Shown here: positions 1-5,447 of the stretch, in pieces | Layout of the letters: the number at the start of each line of letters is the position of its first letter | Numbering within the stretch: position 1 is the first letter of the stretch | DNA from: an uncultured Paracoccus sp. | GTDB taxonomy: Bacteria; Pseudomonadota; Alphaproteobacteria; Rhodobacterales; Rhodobacteraceae | Direction of reading: 5' to 3' | DNA: 5,894 bases | Assembly (NCBI GenBank): GCA_937859005.1 | Contig: CALLYR010000426.1 | Coordinates: 1 to 5,894 of the forward strand | The notes under the pieces: generated by a model | Told to the model about the DNA's origin: nothing | The model's database searches: none | Seen by the model: the letters and a program-made list of their open reading frames with translations, nothing else | Translations under genes and position numbers: made by a program

Positions 1-41
1 GGATGGATTTCCTGTACTGGGACGTTGAACTGGAAAGCTGA
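1..41 (+). CDS. 3' end of an unidentified gene (partial)
   Basis: The frame that includes bases 3-5 reads MDFLYWDVELES and then a TGA stop at 39-41, so this would be the last dozen or so residues of a gene entering from the left. Support is mainly positional. The stop lies only 10 bp from the stop of the convergent small gene, which is typical of tightly packed convergent genes. One other frame stops at 26-28 and the third stays open for several hundred bases, so the frame is a judgement. The acidic, aromatic tail is too short for me to recognise a family, and the internal ATG at 3-5 need not be a start. Confidence 0.45.
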   Translation, partial: MDFLYWDVELES

Positions 42-51
42 GCGCCCCGGA

Positions 52-246
52 TCAGGCGCCGTGGCGGGGGCTGGATTCGTCGCCGCTGTCATCCGCCGGG
101 GCCGCCAGATGCAGTACCGCCGCTGCCGCCAGCGCCAGCATCCCCACCACCGGCAACGGGATGCCGATGGCGACCGCCACCCACAGGGTCACGCCTGCCG
201 CGACCAGCACGGCGGTCAGCATCAGCAGGAAATGAGGCAGCGGCAT
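52..246 (-). CDS. small two-helix membrane protein, function unknown (64 aa)
   Basis: This encodes a 64-residue hydrophobic protein. Two likely membrane helices cover residues 6-28 and 30-49, separated by a Pro-containing turn (IPLP). A short polar, acidic tail follows (DDSGDES). Start choice is supported by a GGAG Shine-Dalgarno sequence (complement of 254-257) seven bases before the ATG at 246-244. The gene converges on the gene ending at 41 and faces away from the cytochrome b561 gene. I do not recognise a named family. The hairpin-like arrangement of two helices resembles many small inner-membrane proteins of Rhodobacterales that are annotated only as hypothetical. The good ribosome-binding site and membrane-like composition make it more likely real than a chance frame. 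Confidence 0.68.
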   Translation of the reverse strand: MPLPHFLLMLTAVLVAAGVTLWVAVAIGIPLPVVGMLALAAAAVLHLAAPADDSGDESSPRHGA

Positions 247-607
247 CGATTCACTCCGGCATCTGTCAGATCAATATGGGGCCGCCGGCGGCCGGGGTGA
301 AGTGTTCTTGTATCCGAAATCCGGCCATTGTCGCTTTCACGCAAGGGACTGGCAGGAAAACGCGGAACGCTGCGGCCCCGTCCCCGCGCATCCCCCCCGC
401 GCGGCAAAGGGAACCGCCGCACGACCGGCGCGGCGGCTGCGATCGGTTGCGGGGTCAGGGGGCGGGCGGCGGGGCGGCCGGATCGGGTGCGATGTTGCGG
501 CCGTGCTGCGATTCGCGTGCGCTCCGGCGGGAACGCAAGCCAGCGCTGCGGGTTGCCAGTCGGAGGGGACAGCATCCGCACGCCCCTGTCTGCAAAGGGG
601 TGCCGCC
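247..607. other. 361-bp gene-free region between divergent genes
   Basis: I see no convincing gene here. The open frames that cross it are low-complexity Arg/Pro/Ala/Gly-rich translations on both strands, as expected from chance at this G+C content. The frame running into the cytochrome b561 gene has no family-like sequence before residue 1 of that protein. The region must hold the promoters of both flanking genes, but I could not find a convincing -35/-10 pair. It contains a perfect 12-bp palindrome GCCGCCGGCGGC (281-292), a short inverted repeat ATCTG-T-CAGAT (261-271), and, at its right end, a hairpin over the cytochrome gene's Shine-Dalgarno sequence. Bases 361-580 are especially G+C-rich. 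Confidence 0.6.
583..600 (+). promoter_or_regulatory. Shine-Dalgarno of the cytochrome b561 gene within a potential hairpin
   Basis: AAAGGGG at 594-600 lies seven bases before the ATG at 608 and is the ribosome-binding site that fixes this start. CCCCT at 583-587 can pair exactly with AGGGG at 596-600 across an 8-base loop, which would occlude the site. The stem is only 5 bp, possibly plus a G-U closing pair, so an effect on translation is speculative. Confidence 0.4.
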
Positions 608-1126
608 ATGCCGTCCATCCGCCGCGCCAAGGGCTATTCCGGCCTGCAGATCGCCCTGCACTGGATCATCGCCGCGCTGATCGTGGCCCAGTTTCTGACC
701 AGCGACATGATGAGCGACTATTTCCGCGCCCTGCTGCGCGCGCCCGAGGGCCGTCCCGTGATGGGCGGCGCCGTCTGGCACGCGGTCGGCGGGGGGCTGG
801 TGCTGCTGCTGACCGTCGTGCGGCTGACCGTGCGGATGACGCATGGGGTGCCGCCGGACAGTCCCGCCTCCGAGGCTTGGGACCGCCTGCTGTCGCGGGT
901 CGTGCATTTCGGGATCTATGTCCTGCTGTTCGCCATGCCGCTCAGCGGATTTGCCGCCTATCTGCTGCCCAGCCGCGCGATGGGAGAGCTGCACGAATCC
1001 CTGAAATGGGTGCTGATCGGGCTGATCGTGCTGCATGTCCTGGGGGCGTTCTATCACCACTTCCTGCTGAAGGACGGGCTGATCCGCCGGATGATGGTGC
1101 CGGACCGCGGCGCCGAACCCCGCTGA
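608..1126 (+). CDS. cytochrome b561-type membrane protein (172 aa)
   Basis: This is a four-helix, di-heme b membrane electron carrier of the bacterial cytochrome b561 (CybB) family. Family members pass electrons between membrane quinones and other acceptors; E. coli CybB reacts with superoxide and quinone. Visible signatures are YSGLQIALHW near the N-terminus (H18), WHAVGG in the second helix (H58), helix 3 with H100 and a PLSG turn, then ELHES and LIVLH (H129 and H143, 14 residues apart as in CybB). The protein ends with YHHFLLKDGLIRRMM, the typical cytoplasmic tail. The four heme ligands are probably H18, H58, H129 and H143 by comparison with the family. The loop between helices 3 and 4 is only about 14 residues, shorter than in E. 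coli CybB. The frame is open further upstream, but the family sequence and a good Shine-Dalgarno support ATG 608. The natural acceptor cannot be deduced. Confidence 0.92.
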   Translation: MPSIRRAKGYSGLQIALHWIIAALIVAQFLTSDMMSDYFRALLRAPEGRPVMGGAVWHAVGGGLVLLLTVVRLTVRMTHGVPPDSPASEAWDRLLSRVVHFGIYVLLFAMPLSGFAAYLLPSRAMGELHESLKWVLIGLIVLHVLGAFYHHFLLKDGLIRRMMVPDRGAEPR

Positions 1127-1136
1127 CCTGACGCCT

Positions 1137-1150
1137 GTGATCTGAATCAA
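1137..1150. promoter_or_regulatory. FNR/FnrP-type binding site
   Basis: GTGAT-CTGA-ATCAA matches the FNR consensus TTGAT-N4-ATCAA at nine of ten defined positions; only the first T is changed to G. It lies in the 76-bp gap between the cytochrome b561 gene and the 70-aa gene, with its centre about 59 bp before the ATG at 1203. If the site is centred near -41.5, as in FNR-activated class II promoters, the transcript would begin around 1185 and have a short leader. No strong -10 is visible (CATCCT near 1173 is weak). The spacing, and a position in one of the few non-coding gaps, favour a functional site for an FNR-family regulator, but this is inference. Confidence 0.6.
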
Positions 1151-1202
1151 TGTGCCGGCGCCACCGCGCGGCCATCCTGACGACAACCAACGGAGAAAGC
1201 CG

Positions 1203-1415
1203 ATGTCCCGCCTGTTCCTGTTCCTGCTGTCGGTTTCTGTCTTCAGCCTGGCGGGCACCGGGGTCATCATCGTGCTGGTGCTGGGATATTACAGCTGGCC
1301 GGCGATCCTTGCCGCCGGGCTGATCGGGGCGGTCGGGGGCGTGCCGATCGCCTGGCTGATCGCGAAACGCATCCGGGCGACCGATCCGCGCGAAAGCCTG
1401 CGCAACGAACCCTGA
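1203..1415 (+). CDS. small two-helix membrane protein, function unknown (70 aa)
   Basis: This encodes a 70-residue protein with two predicted membrane helices (about residues 4-28 and 33-54) and a positively charged C-terminal tail (AKRIRATDPRESLRNEP) that should face the cytoplasm. The ATG at 1203 follows GGAGAAAG (GGAG at 1192-1195) with a seven-base gap. An upstream in-frame ATG at 1152 has no comparable site. It resembles a family of short Rhodobacterales membrane proteins with an LAGT motif in helix 1 and a PxxWLxAKR end to helix 2. From memory, these sometimes carry the database name 'CTP synthetase', which cannot be right for a 70-aa membrane protein. The FNR-type box upstream suggests induction under low oxygen. 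It converges closely (7 bp) on the hydrolase gene. Its function is unknown. Confidence 0.8.
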   Translation: MSRLFLFLLSVSVFSLAGTGVIIVLVLGYYSWPAILAAGLIGAVGGVPIAWLIAKRIRATDPRESLRNEP

Positions 1416-1426
1416 GAGCGGCTCAG
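1412..1426. terminator. weak stem-loop spanning two convergent stop codons
   Basis: CTGAG (1412-1416) pairs with CTCAG (1422-1426) across a 5-base loop and covers the TGA of the 70-aa gene and that of the hydrolase gene. The stem is only 5 bp and there is no T tract on either strand, so a terminator role is uncertain. No other terminator is visible between the two convergent genes. Confidence 0.25.
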
Positions 1427-2196
1427 CCGGTGCCGTTCAGGAATCCGGCCACGCGCTCGCCCACCTCGGCCGGGCGTTCGGCGTGCAGCCAGTGGCCGAT
1501 GCCGGGCATGTGTTCGATCACCGCCTGCGGAAACGCCGCCCTGATCGCGGATTCGCCCCGCGGGTCAACATAGTCGCTGTCACCCCCTGCCAGGAACAGC
1601 GCCGGGCCGTCAAAGGGGCGGCCGCCTGCGGGAAAGCCGGTCACATCGTCCATGCGCTCGTGCAGCACCGCCAGGTTCATCTTCCAGGCGGGTGGCTGCG
1701 CCTTCAGGTCCAGCGATTGCAGCAGGAATGCCCGCACCCCCGGATCCTGCACCTTTGCCGCCAGCGCCGCATCGGCCTGCGACCGCAGGGTGAGGCCGGA
1801 CAGGTCCAGCGATTCCATGGCCTCGATCAGCGATTCCTGCGTGTGGGGATAGCTGACCGGCGCGATGTCCAGCACCACCAGACGGCGGACCAGCTCGGGC
1901 CGGGTCATGGCCAGCCGCATCGCGGCCTTGCCGCCCATCGAATGGCCGACCACATCCGCCCGCCCGCCCTGCGCCTCGATCACCTGCGCCAGATCGCCCG
2001 CCAGCGCCTCATAGGAATGATCGGGGCTCTGGAAGGATTCGCCGTGGTTGCGCATGTCCACCGACACCACCTGCCGGTCGGCGCCCAGCCGGCGCGCCAG
2101 CCCGCCCAGGTTGCGCGCCTGTCCGAACAGCCCATGGGCCAGGACGACGGGGGGCAGGGCCGAGGGCGCACCCGAGACGATCTGATTCAGCATCAT
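1423..2196 (-). CDS. alpha/beta-fold hydrolase, YbfF/ABHD11-like esterase (257 aa)
   Basis: This is a complete single-domain alpha/beta-hydrolase, probably a cytoplasmic esterase or thioesterase; no signal peptide is present. Visible landmarks are the oxyanion-hole HGLFG (H21-G22), the DMRNHGES strand and turn (47-54), the nucleophile elbow GHSMGGKAAM with Ser86, LDIAPV (Asp110), GGDSDYV (Asp208) and GIGHWLHAERP with the catalytic His235. The NHGxS and GHSMGGK motifs with LDIAP are typical of the YbfF/ABHD11 group. In E. coli YbfF, the reported catalytic acid is the Asp of the DIAP segment, so Asp110 is a candidate alongside Asp208. The length is normal for the family. AGGAAGGA (complement of 2201-2208) precedes two consecutive ATG codons, and either could be the start. 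The natural substrate cannot be read from sequence. It is divergent from the 128-aa gene. Confidence 0.92.
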   Translation of the reverse strand: MMLNQIVSGAPSALPPVVLAHGLFGQARNLGGLARRLGADRQVVSVDMRNHGESFQSPDHSYEALAGDLAQVIEAQGGRADVVGHSMGGKAAMRLAMTRPELVRRLVVLDIAPVSYPHTQESLIEAMESLDLSGLTLRSQADAALAAKVQDPGVRAFLLQSLDLKAQPPAWKMNLAVLHERMDDVTGFPAGGRPFDGPALFLAGGDSDYVDPRGESAIRAAFPQAVIEHMPGIGHWLHAERPAEVGERVAGFLNGTG

Positions 2197-2273
2197 GCGA
2201 TCCTTCCTGAGGGTGCTGGCGGCGGCGCGCCGGGACCCCTATTCTGGCCGCACGGCAGGCGCGGGGGCAAGCG

Positions 2274-2660
2274 ATGACGGCCGATGACGTGCAGGCGATG
2301 GCGGACGAGGTGGAGCAACTGATGGCCGCGCGTTTCGGCGGGCTGCGGCGGGGAAGGCAGGCCGATCTGGCGACGATGGTTCGGCGGCGCGGGGGCGCGC
2401 TGCCGCGGCGTCAGCGCAAGGCGGCGCAGGTGCTGGCCCGCGCGCAGGCGCAGGCCGCCATGCCGCGGGTCGCGCGGCAGATGGACACCGCCGCCGCCCG
2501 GCGCGCCCATGCCGAACTGGTCCGTTACCTGCGCCCGCTGGGGGGCGCGGCCCGCTGGCGGGGACGCGCACTGGATTTGGCCGCGGCGGTCCTGTTCGGG
2601 CTGATGCTGCTGGGTGCTGGGGTTCTGTGGGTGCTGGTCTGGCGCGGCTATCTGCCGTGA
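2274..2660 (+). CDS. C-terminally membrane-anchored protein of unknown function (128 aa)
   Basis: Residues 1-99 are polar and strongly basic, rich in Ala, Arg and Gln, and look largely helical (an acidic patch at 4-15, then Arg-rich segments with LPRRQRKAAQVL around 43-54). A single hydrophobic helix occupies about 100-123 and the protein ends with WRGYLP. This predicts a tail-anchored inner-membrane protein with a cytoplasmic N-domain. I do not recognise a named family. The frame is supported by the ATG at 2274, a G-rich but non-canonical site GGGGG (2263-2267), and the tight convergent end with glyA, separated by a strong stem-loop. A weak -10-like TATTCT lies at 2240-2245 in the 77-bp divergent gap, with no good -35. 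The next ATG, at codon 9, is a possible alternative start. Confidence 0.72.
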   Translation: MTADDVQAMADEVEQLMAARFGGLRRGRQADLATMVRRRGGALPRRQRKAAQVLARAQAQAAMPRVARQMDTAAARRAHAELVRYLRPLGGAARWRGRALDLAAAVLFGLMLLGAGVLWVLVWRGYLP

Positions 2661-2663
2661 AGA

Positions 2664-2691
2664 TGCCCGCGCCGGCGATGCGGCGCGGGCA
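2664..2691. terminator. bidirectional stem-loop between convergent genes
   Basis: TGCCCGCGCCG (2664-2674) pairs perfectly with CGGCGCGGGCA (2681-2691) across a 6-base loop, giving an 11-bp, almost entirely G-C stem. It fills the 37-bp gap between the 128-aa gene (stop at 2658-2660) and the glyA stop at 2698-2700. On the glyA strand the stem is followed by TCTT; on the other strand it is followed by AGGGG. The position and strength suggest transcription termination for both genes despite the lack of a proper U tract. Confidence 0.7.
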
Positions 2692-2697
2692 AGGGGA

Positions 2698-3981
2698 TCA
2701 CATTCCCTGATACAGCGGGAAGCGGGCGCAGAGTTCCTTGACCTCGCCCATCACGCGCGCTTCGACCTCGGCGTTGCCGTCCTCGCCATTGGCGGCCAGG
2801 CCGTCCACGACCTCGACGATCCAGCGGGCGATCTGGCGGAACTCGTCCTCCTTGAAGCCGCGGGTGGTCCCGGCCGGGGTGCCCAGCCGGATGCCCGAGG
2901 TGACGAAGGGCTTTTCCGGGTCGAACGGCACGCCGTTCTTGTTGGTTGTGATATGGGCGCGGCCCAGCGCGGCCTCGGTCGCCTTGCCGGTCACGCCTTT
3001 CGGGCGCAGGTCGGCCAGCATCAGGTGGTTGTCGGTGCCGCCCGACACGATGTCGATGCCGCCCTTCATCAGCTCGTCCGCCATCGCCCGCGCGTTCGCC
3101 ACGACCTGGGCCGCGTAATCCTTGAAGGACGGGTCCAGCGCCTCGTGGAAGGCCACGGCCTTGGCGGCGATGACATGCATCAGCGGACCACCCTGCAGGC
3201 CGGGGAACACGGCCGAGTTGATCTTTTTCGCGATGTCGGCGTCGTTGGTCAGCACCATGCCGCCGCGGGGGCCGCGCAGGGACTTGTGCGTGGTCGTGGT
3301 CACGACATGGGCATGGGGCAGGGGCGAGGGGTGCTGCCCGCCCGCGACCAGCCCCGCGATATGGGCCATGTCCACCATCAGATAGGCGCCGATCTCGTCC
3401 GCGATGGCGCGGAACGCGGCCCAGTCCCAGACGCGGGAATAGGCAGTGCCGCCCGCGATGATCAGCTTGGGCTTGTGTTCCAGGGCGCTGGCGCGCACGG
3501 CTTCCATGTCCAGCAACTGGTCCTGCTGGCGCACGCCGTAGCTGACGACATTGAACCACTTGCCCGACATGTTCACCGGCGAGCCATGGGTCAGGTGCCC
3601 GCCCGAGTTCAGGTCGAGCCCCATGAAGGTGTCGCCGGGCTTCAGCAGCGCCAGGAACACCGCCTGGTTCATCTGGCTGCCGCTGTTCGGCTGGACGTTG
3701 GCGAATTCGCAGCCGAACAGTTCCTTGGCCCGCTCGATCGCCAGCGTTTCGACGATGTCCACATACTGGCAGCCGCCGTAATAGCGCTTGCCGGGATAGC
3801 CTTCGGCATATTTGTTCGTCAGGACCGACCCCTGCGCGTCCAGCACGGCCTTGGACACGATGTTTTCGGACGCGATCAGCTCGATCTCCTCGCGCTGACG
3901 GCCCAGTTCCTTGCGGATGGCGTCGAAGATATCCGGATCGCGGTCAGCCAGATCCTGGGTGAAGAAGGCGGTGTTGGTCAT
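2698..3981 (-). CDS. glyA: serine hydroxymethyltransferase (427 aa)
   Basis: GlyA is a cytoplasmic PLP enzyme that interconverts serine plus tetrahydrofolate with glycine plus 5,10-methylene-tetrahydrofolate, the main entry of one-carbon units. The whole family pattern is visible: ELIASEN near the N-terminus (34-40), NKYAEGYPGKRYYGG (56-70, with Glu60 and Tyr68), VQPNSGSQMN (96-105), MVDMAHIAGLVA with Asp204 and His207, and TTTTHKSLRGPRGG, in which Lys233 forms the Schiff base. SGIRLGTPA, with its carboxylate-binding Arg, lies in the C-terminal domain. These match E. coli D200, H203 and K229 with a four-residue offset. Length is normal. The ATG at 3981-3979 has a perfect GGAGG (complement of 3987-3991) five bases upstream. 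The open frame continues upstream, but that part is antisense to nadK and meaningless. glyA is transcribed divergently from nadK and ends in a strong stem-loop. Confidence 0.98.
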   Translation of the reverse strand: MTNTAFFTQDLADRDPDIFDAIRKELGRQREEIELIASENIVSKAVLDAQGSVLTNKYAEGYPGKRYYGGCQYVDIVETLAIERAKELFGCEFANVQPNSGSQMNQAVFLALLKPGDTFMGLDLNSGGHLTHGSPVNMSGKWFNVVSYGVRQQDQLLDMEAVRASALEHKPKLIIAGGTAYSRVWDWAAFRAIADEIGAYLMVDMAHIAGLVAGGQHPSPLPHAHVVTTTTHKSLRGPRGGMVLTNDADIAKKINSAVFPGLQGGPLMHVIAAKAVAFHEALDPSFKDYAAQVVANARAMADELMKGGIDIVSGGTDNHLMLADLRPKGVTGKATEAALGRAHITTNKNGVPFDPEKPFVTSGIRLGTPAGTTRGFKEDEFRQIARWIVEVVDGLAANGEDGNAEVEARVMGEVKELCARFPLYQGM

Positions 3982-4074
3982 GGAATCCTCCGGGCTTTGA
4001 TGCCGTGTAGCCGGTTTGGCCCTGCGGTTCCAGAATGGACGCGTTGGCTGGACGGCAGAAATGCGCCCGTCGCG

Positions 4075-4091
4075 GGGACTTGCCAAGTTCC
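4075..4091. promoter_or_regulatory. dyad in the glyA-nadK divergent promoter region
   Basis: A perfect inverted repeat ACTTG-C-CAAGT (4078-4088) is extended to 17 bp (4075-4091) with one mismatched pair. It lies about 94 bp from the glyA start and 23 bp from the nadK start, inside the 132-bp region shared by the two divergent genes. On the glyA strand it contains TTGGCA (complement of 4081-4086), a good -35-like hexamer. Seventeen bases further is CATTTC (complement of 4058-4063), a poor -10 match. The site could be an operator that acts on one or both genes; no regulator is identified. Confidence 0.35.
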
Positions 4092-4113
4092 GGCACGGGT
4101 GCAGGATGCAGGC

Positions 4114-4866
4114 ATGAGCGCGATCCACTTCACCGCCAGCGACACCGAGATCGCGCTGTCCGCGCTGGGCCGCCTGATGGACCGATACGGCCAGGCGCCG
4201 GTCGGCCGGGCTGATGTGGTCGTGGCGCTGGGCGGCGACGGCTTCATGCTGTCCACGCTGCGCCAGAACCTGGGCAAGCCGGTTTACGGCATGAACCGCG
4301 GCACGGTCGGCTTCCTGATGAACGAATATTCCGAGGATGACCTGCCCCACCGTATCCATGCGGCCGAGCAGACGGCCATCAACCCGCTTTCCATGACCGC
4401 CTGTACCCCCGACGGACACGAATACCAGGCGCTGGCCATCAACGAGGTCAGCCTGTTGCGCGCCGGCCACCAGGCGGCCAAGCTGCGCATCAGCGTGGAC
4501 GGCCGGATGCGGATGGAGGAGCTGATCGCCGACGGCGTGCTGCTGTCCACGCCGGCGGGGTCCACGGCCTATAACTACTCGGCGGGCGGGCCGATCCTGC
4601 CGGTGGGCTCGGACGTGCTGGCGCTGACGGCGATCGCGGCCTTCCGTCCGCGCCGCTGGCGGGGCGCGATCCTGCCGAAGTCGCGCGTCGTCCGCTTCGA
4701 CGTGCTGGAGGCGCAAAAGCGCCCCGTCATGGCCGACGCCGATTCCCGCGGGGTCGAGCGCGTCCTCTGGGTGGAGATCCGGTCCGAGCCGCGCATCAGC
4801 CACCGCATCCTGTTCGACACCGGCCACGGGATGGAGGAACGGCTGATGCGCGAGCAGTTCGTGTGA
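4114..4866 (+). CDS. nadK: NAD kinase (250 aa)
   Basis: NadK phosphorylates NAD+ to NADP+ using ATP (or polyphosphate in some lineages) in the cytoplasm and is the only known route to NADP. The signature GGDG (40-43, with the catalytic Asp42 in VVVALGGDGFML) is followed by YGMNRGTVGFLMNE (58-71), the NAD-binding NE pair (N110-E111 in LAINEVSLLR), ADGVLLSTPAGSTAY (139-153) and SAGGPIL. At 250 residues it is shorter than the roughly 290-residue E. coli enzyme because the N-terminal nucleotide-binding segment is trimmed, a form common in alphaproteobacteria. AGGA (4103-4106), seven bases upstream, supports the ATG at 4114. The frame is open far upstream, but only because it runs antisense to glyA. 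The gene is divergent from glyA, and hairpins follow its stop. Confidence 0.97.
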   Translation: MSAIHFTASDTEIALSALGRLMDRYGQAPVGRADVVVALGGDGFMLSTLRQNLGKPVYGMNRGTVGFLMNEYSEDDLPHRIHAAEQTAINPLSMTACTPDGHEYQALAINEVSLLRAGHQAAKLRISVDGRMRMEELIADGVLLSTPAGSTAYNYSAGGPILPVGSDVLALTAIAAFRPRRWRGAILPKSRVVRFDVLEAQKRPVMADADSRGVERVLWVEIRSEPRISHRILFDTGHGMEERLMREQFV

Positions 4867-4867
4867 C

Positions 4868-4905
4868 GCAAGGGCCTTGCATCGGCCGGCTGCGCTTAGC
4901 CGGCC
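4868..4905. terminator. tandem stem-loops between nadK and the DUF488 gene
   Basis: Two inverted repeats follow the nadK stop. GCAAGG-G-CCTTGC (4868-4880) can form a 5-bp stem with a 3-base loop. GGCCGGC (4884-4890) pairs with GCCGGCC (4899-4905) across an 8-base loop, a perfect 7-bp G-C stem that includes the TAA stop of the DUF488 gene (complement of 4896-4898) in its loop. There is no U tract on either strand. The position between convergent genes suggests a shared terminator, with the second hairpin being the stronger. Confidence 0.5.
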
Positions 4906-5447
4906 TCCGGATCGGGGATGCGGGGATAGGTGACCTTGCCGTCTTCGCTGCGCCGCGCGCCGGGGGTGGGGCTCGCGCTGTCGGTATGACCCGGCCCCAT
5001 GAGATGATCGACCGCATGGCCGTTCAGCAACAGATAATCGGTGATGATCCGGCGATGGCAACGCCACCAGACCGCCTCGGAACACATGATGGCGATCCGC
5101 TGCCCGGCCCCCAGCGTGACCAGATCCTCAAGGGCGGCGCCGAACCGGGGTCCCAGCGCATAATCGGCATAGTTGTGAAAGCTTTGCACCCGCCACATGG
5201 CGTTCAGGTCGGGATCGATGTCCGGCTGGCGCGCGCGTCGGCCGCCCAGATCGGGGCTGTGGCGATAACCGATCTGCACCTGCCCCAGATCCCCCGGCAG
5301 CGTGTCGATGTTGAAGGCCGGGTTGCTGCGTGACCGCGGAAAGGCCCTGACATCGACCAGCAGGCCAACCTGGGCGGCCTGCAACATGCCGATGAGCTCG
5401 TCCAGCGGACGGCTGGAATGGCCGATGGTGGTGAATCCCGTTGCCAT
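4896..5447 (-). CDS. DUF488 family protein (183 aa)
   Basis: This is a complete DUF488 protein of unknown biochemical function, predicted to be cytoplasmic. Typical family blocks are visible in order: FTTIGHSSRPLDELI (5-19), LLVDVRAFPRSRSNPAFN (29-46, with Asp32 and Arg34), Y-RH and LGGRR (61-71), FHNYADYAL (90-98), and AIMCSEAVWWRCHRRII (119-135, with Cys122, Glu124, Cys130 and His131). The conserved polar residues and the Cys/His block look like a catalytic or metal-binding site, but no reaction is established for this family. The ATG (5447-5445) overlaps the TGA of the upstream DUF2945 gene as TGATG, and no good Shine-Dalgarno precedes it, so translation is probably coupled. The last ~25 residues are polar, Pro-rich and probably disordered. 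It converges on nadK. Confidence 0.93.
   Translation of the reverse strand: MATGFTTIGHSSRPLDELIGMLQAAQVGLLVDVRAFPRSRSNPAFNIDTLPGDLGQVQIGYRHSPDLGGRRARQPDIDPDLNAMWRVQSFHNYADYALGPRFGAALEDLVTLGAGQRIAIMCSEAVWWRCHRRIITDYLLLNGHAVDHLMGPGHTDSASPTPGARRSEDGKVTYPRIPDPEAG

Noticed and set aside
261..274. Possible second FNR box near ATCAA at 270-274
   Set aside because: Only the right half-site is present; the left half (ATCTG) matches TTGAT at one of five positions.
302..607. N-terminal extension of the cytochrome b561 frame starting from a GTG at 302
   Set aside because: It is an Arg/Gly/Ala-rich translation without membrane character or family similarity, and there is no Shine-Dalgarno at 302. ATG 608 has both a ribosome-binding site and family support.
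1483..2277. A 264-residue + strand frame opposite the hydrolase gene
   Set aside because: It is rich in His, Arg and Gln, as typical of the antisense of a GC-rich gene; the hydrolase motifs on the other strand are unambiguous.
4036..4054. Direct repeat TGGACG (4036-4041 and 4049-4054) upstream of nadK
   Set aside because: Six bases repeated once, 13 bp apart, is expected by chance at this base composition, and it does not line up with promoter elements.
2614..4113. Open frame on the + strand running through the glyA region into nadK, giving a 750-residue translation
   Set aside because: It is antisense to glyA, whose protein matches SHMT along its full length. The translation before nadK is His/Gln/Arg-rich with no family-like sequence, and the long frame is a by-product of high G+C.
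3982..4113. Riboswitch (glycine, THF or SAM type) in the glyA leader
   Set aside because: No paired aptamer-like helices or conserved cores are recognisable in this 132-bp stretch, much of which must serve as a divergent promoter.
3982..5085. Upstream extension of the glyA frame (about 368 residues) on the - strand
   Set aside because: It is antisense to nadK and shows no SHMT-like sequence. The perfect GGAGG before ATG 3981 fixes the start.
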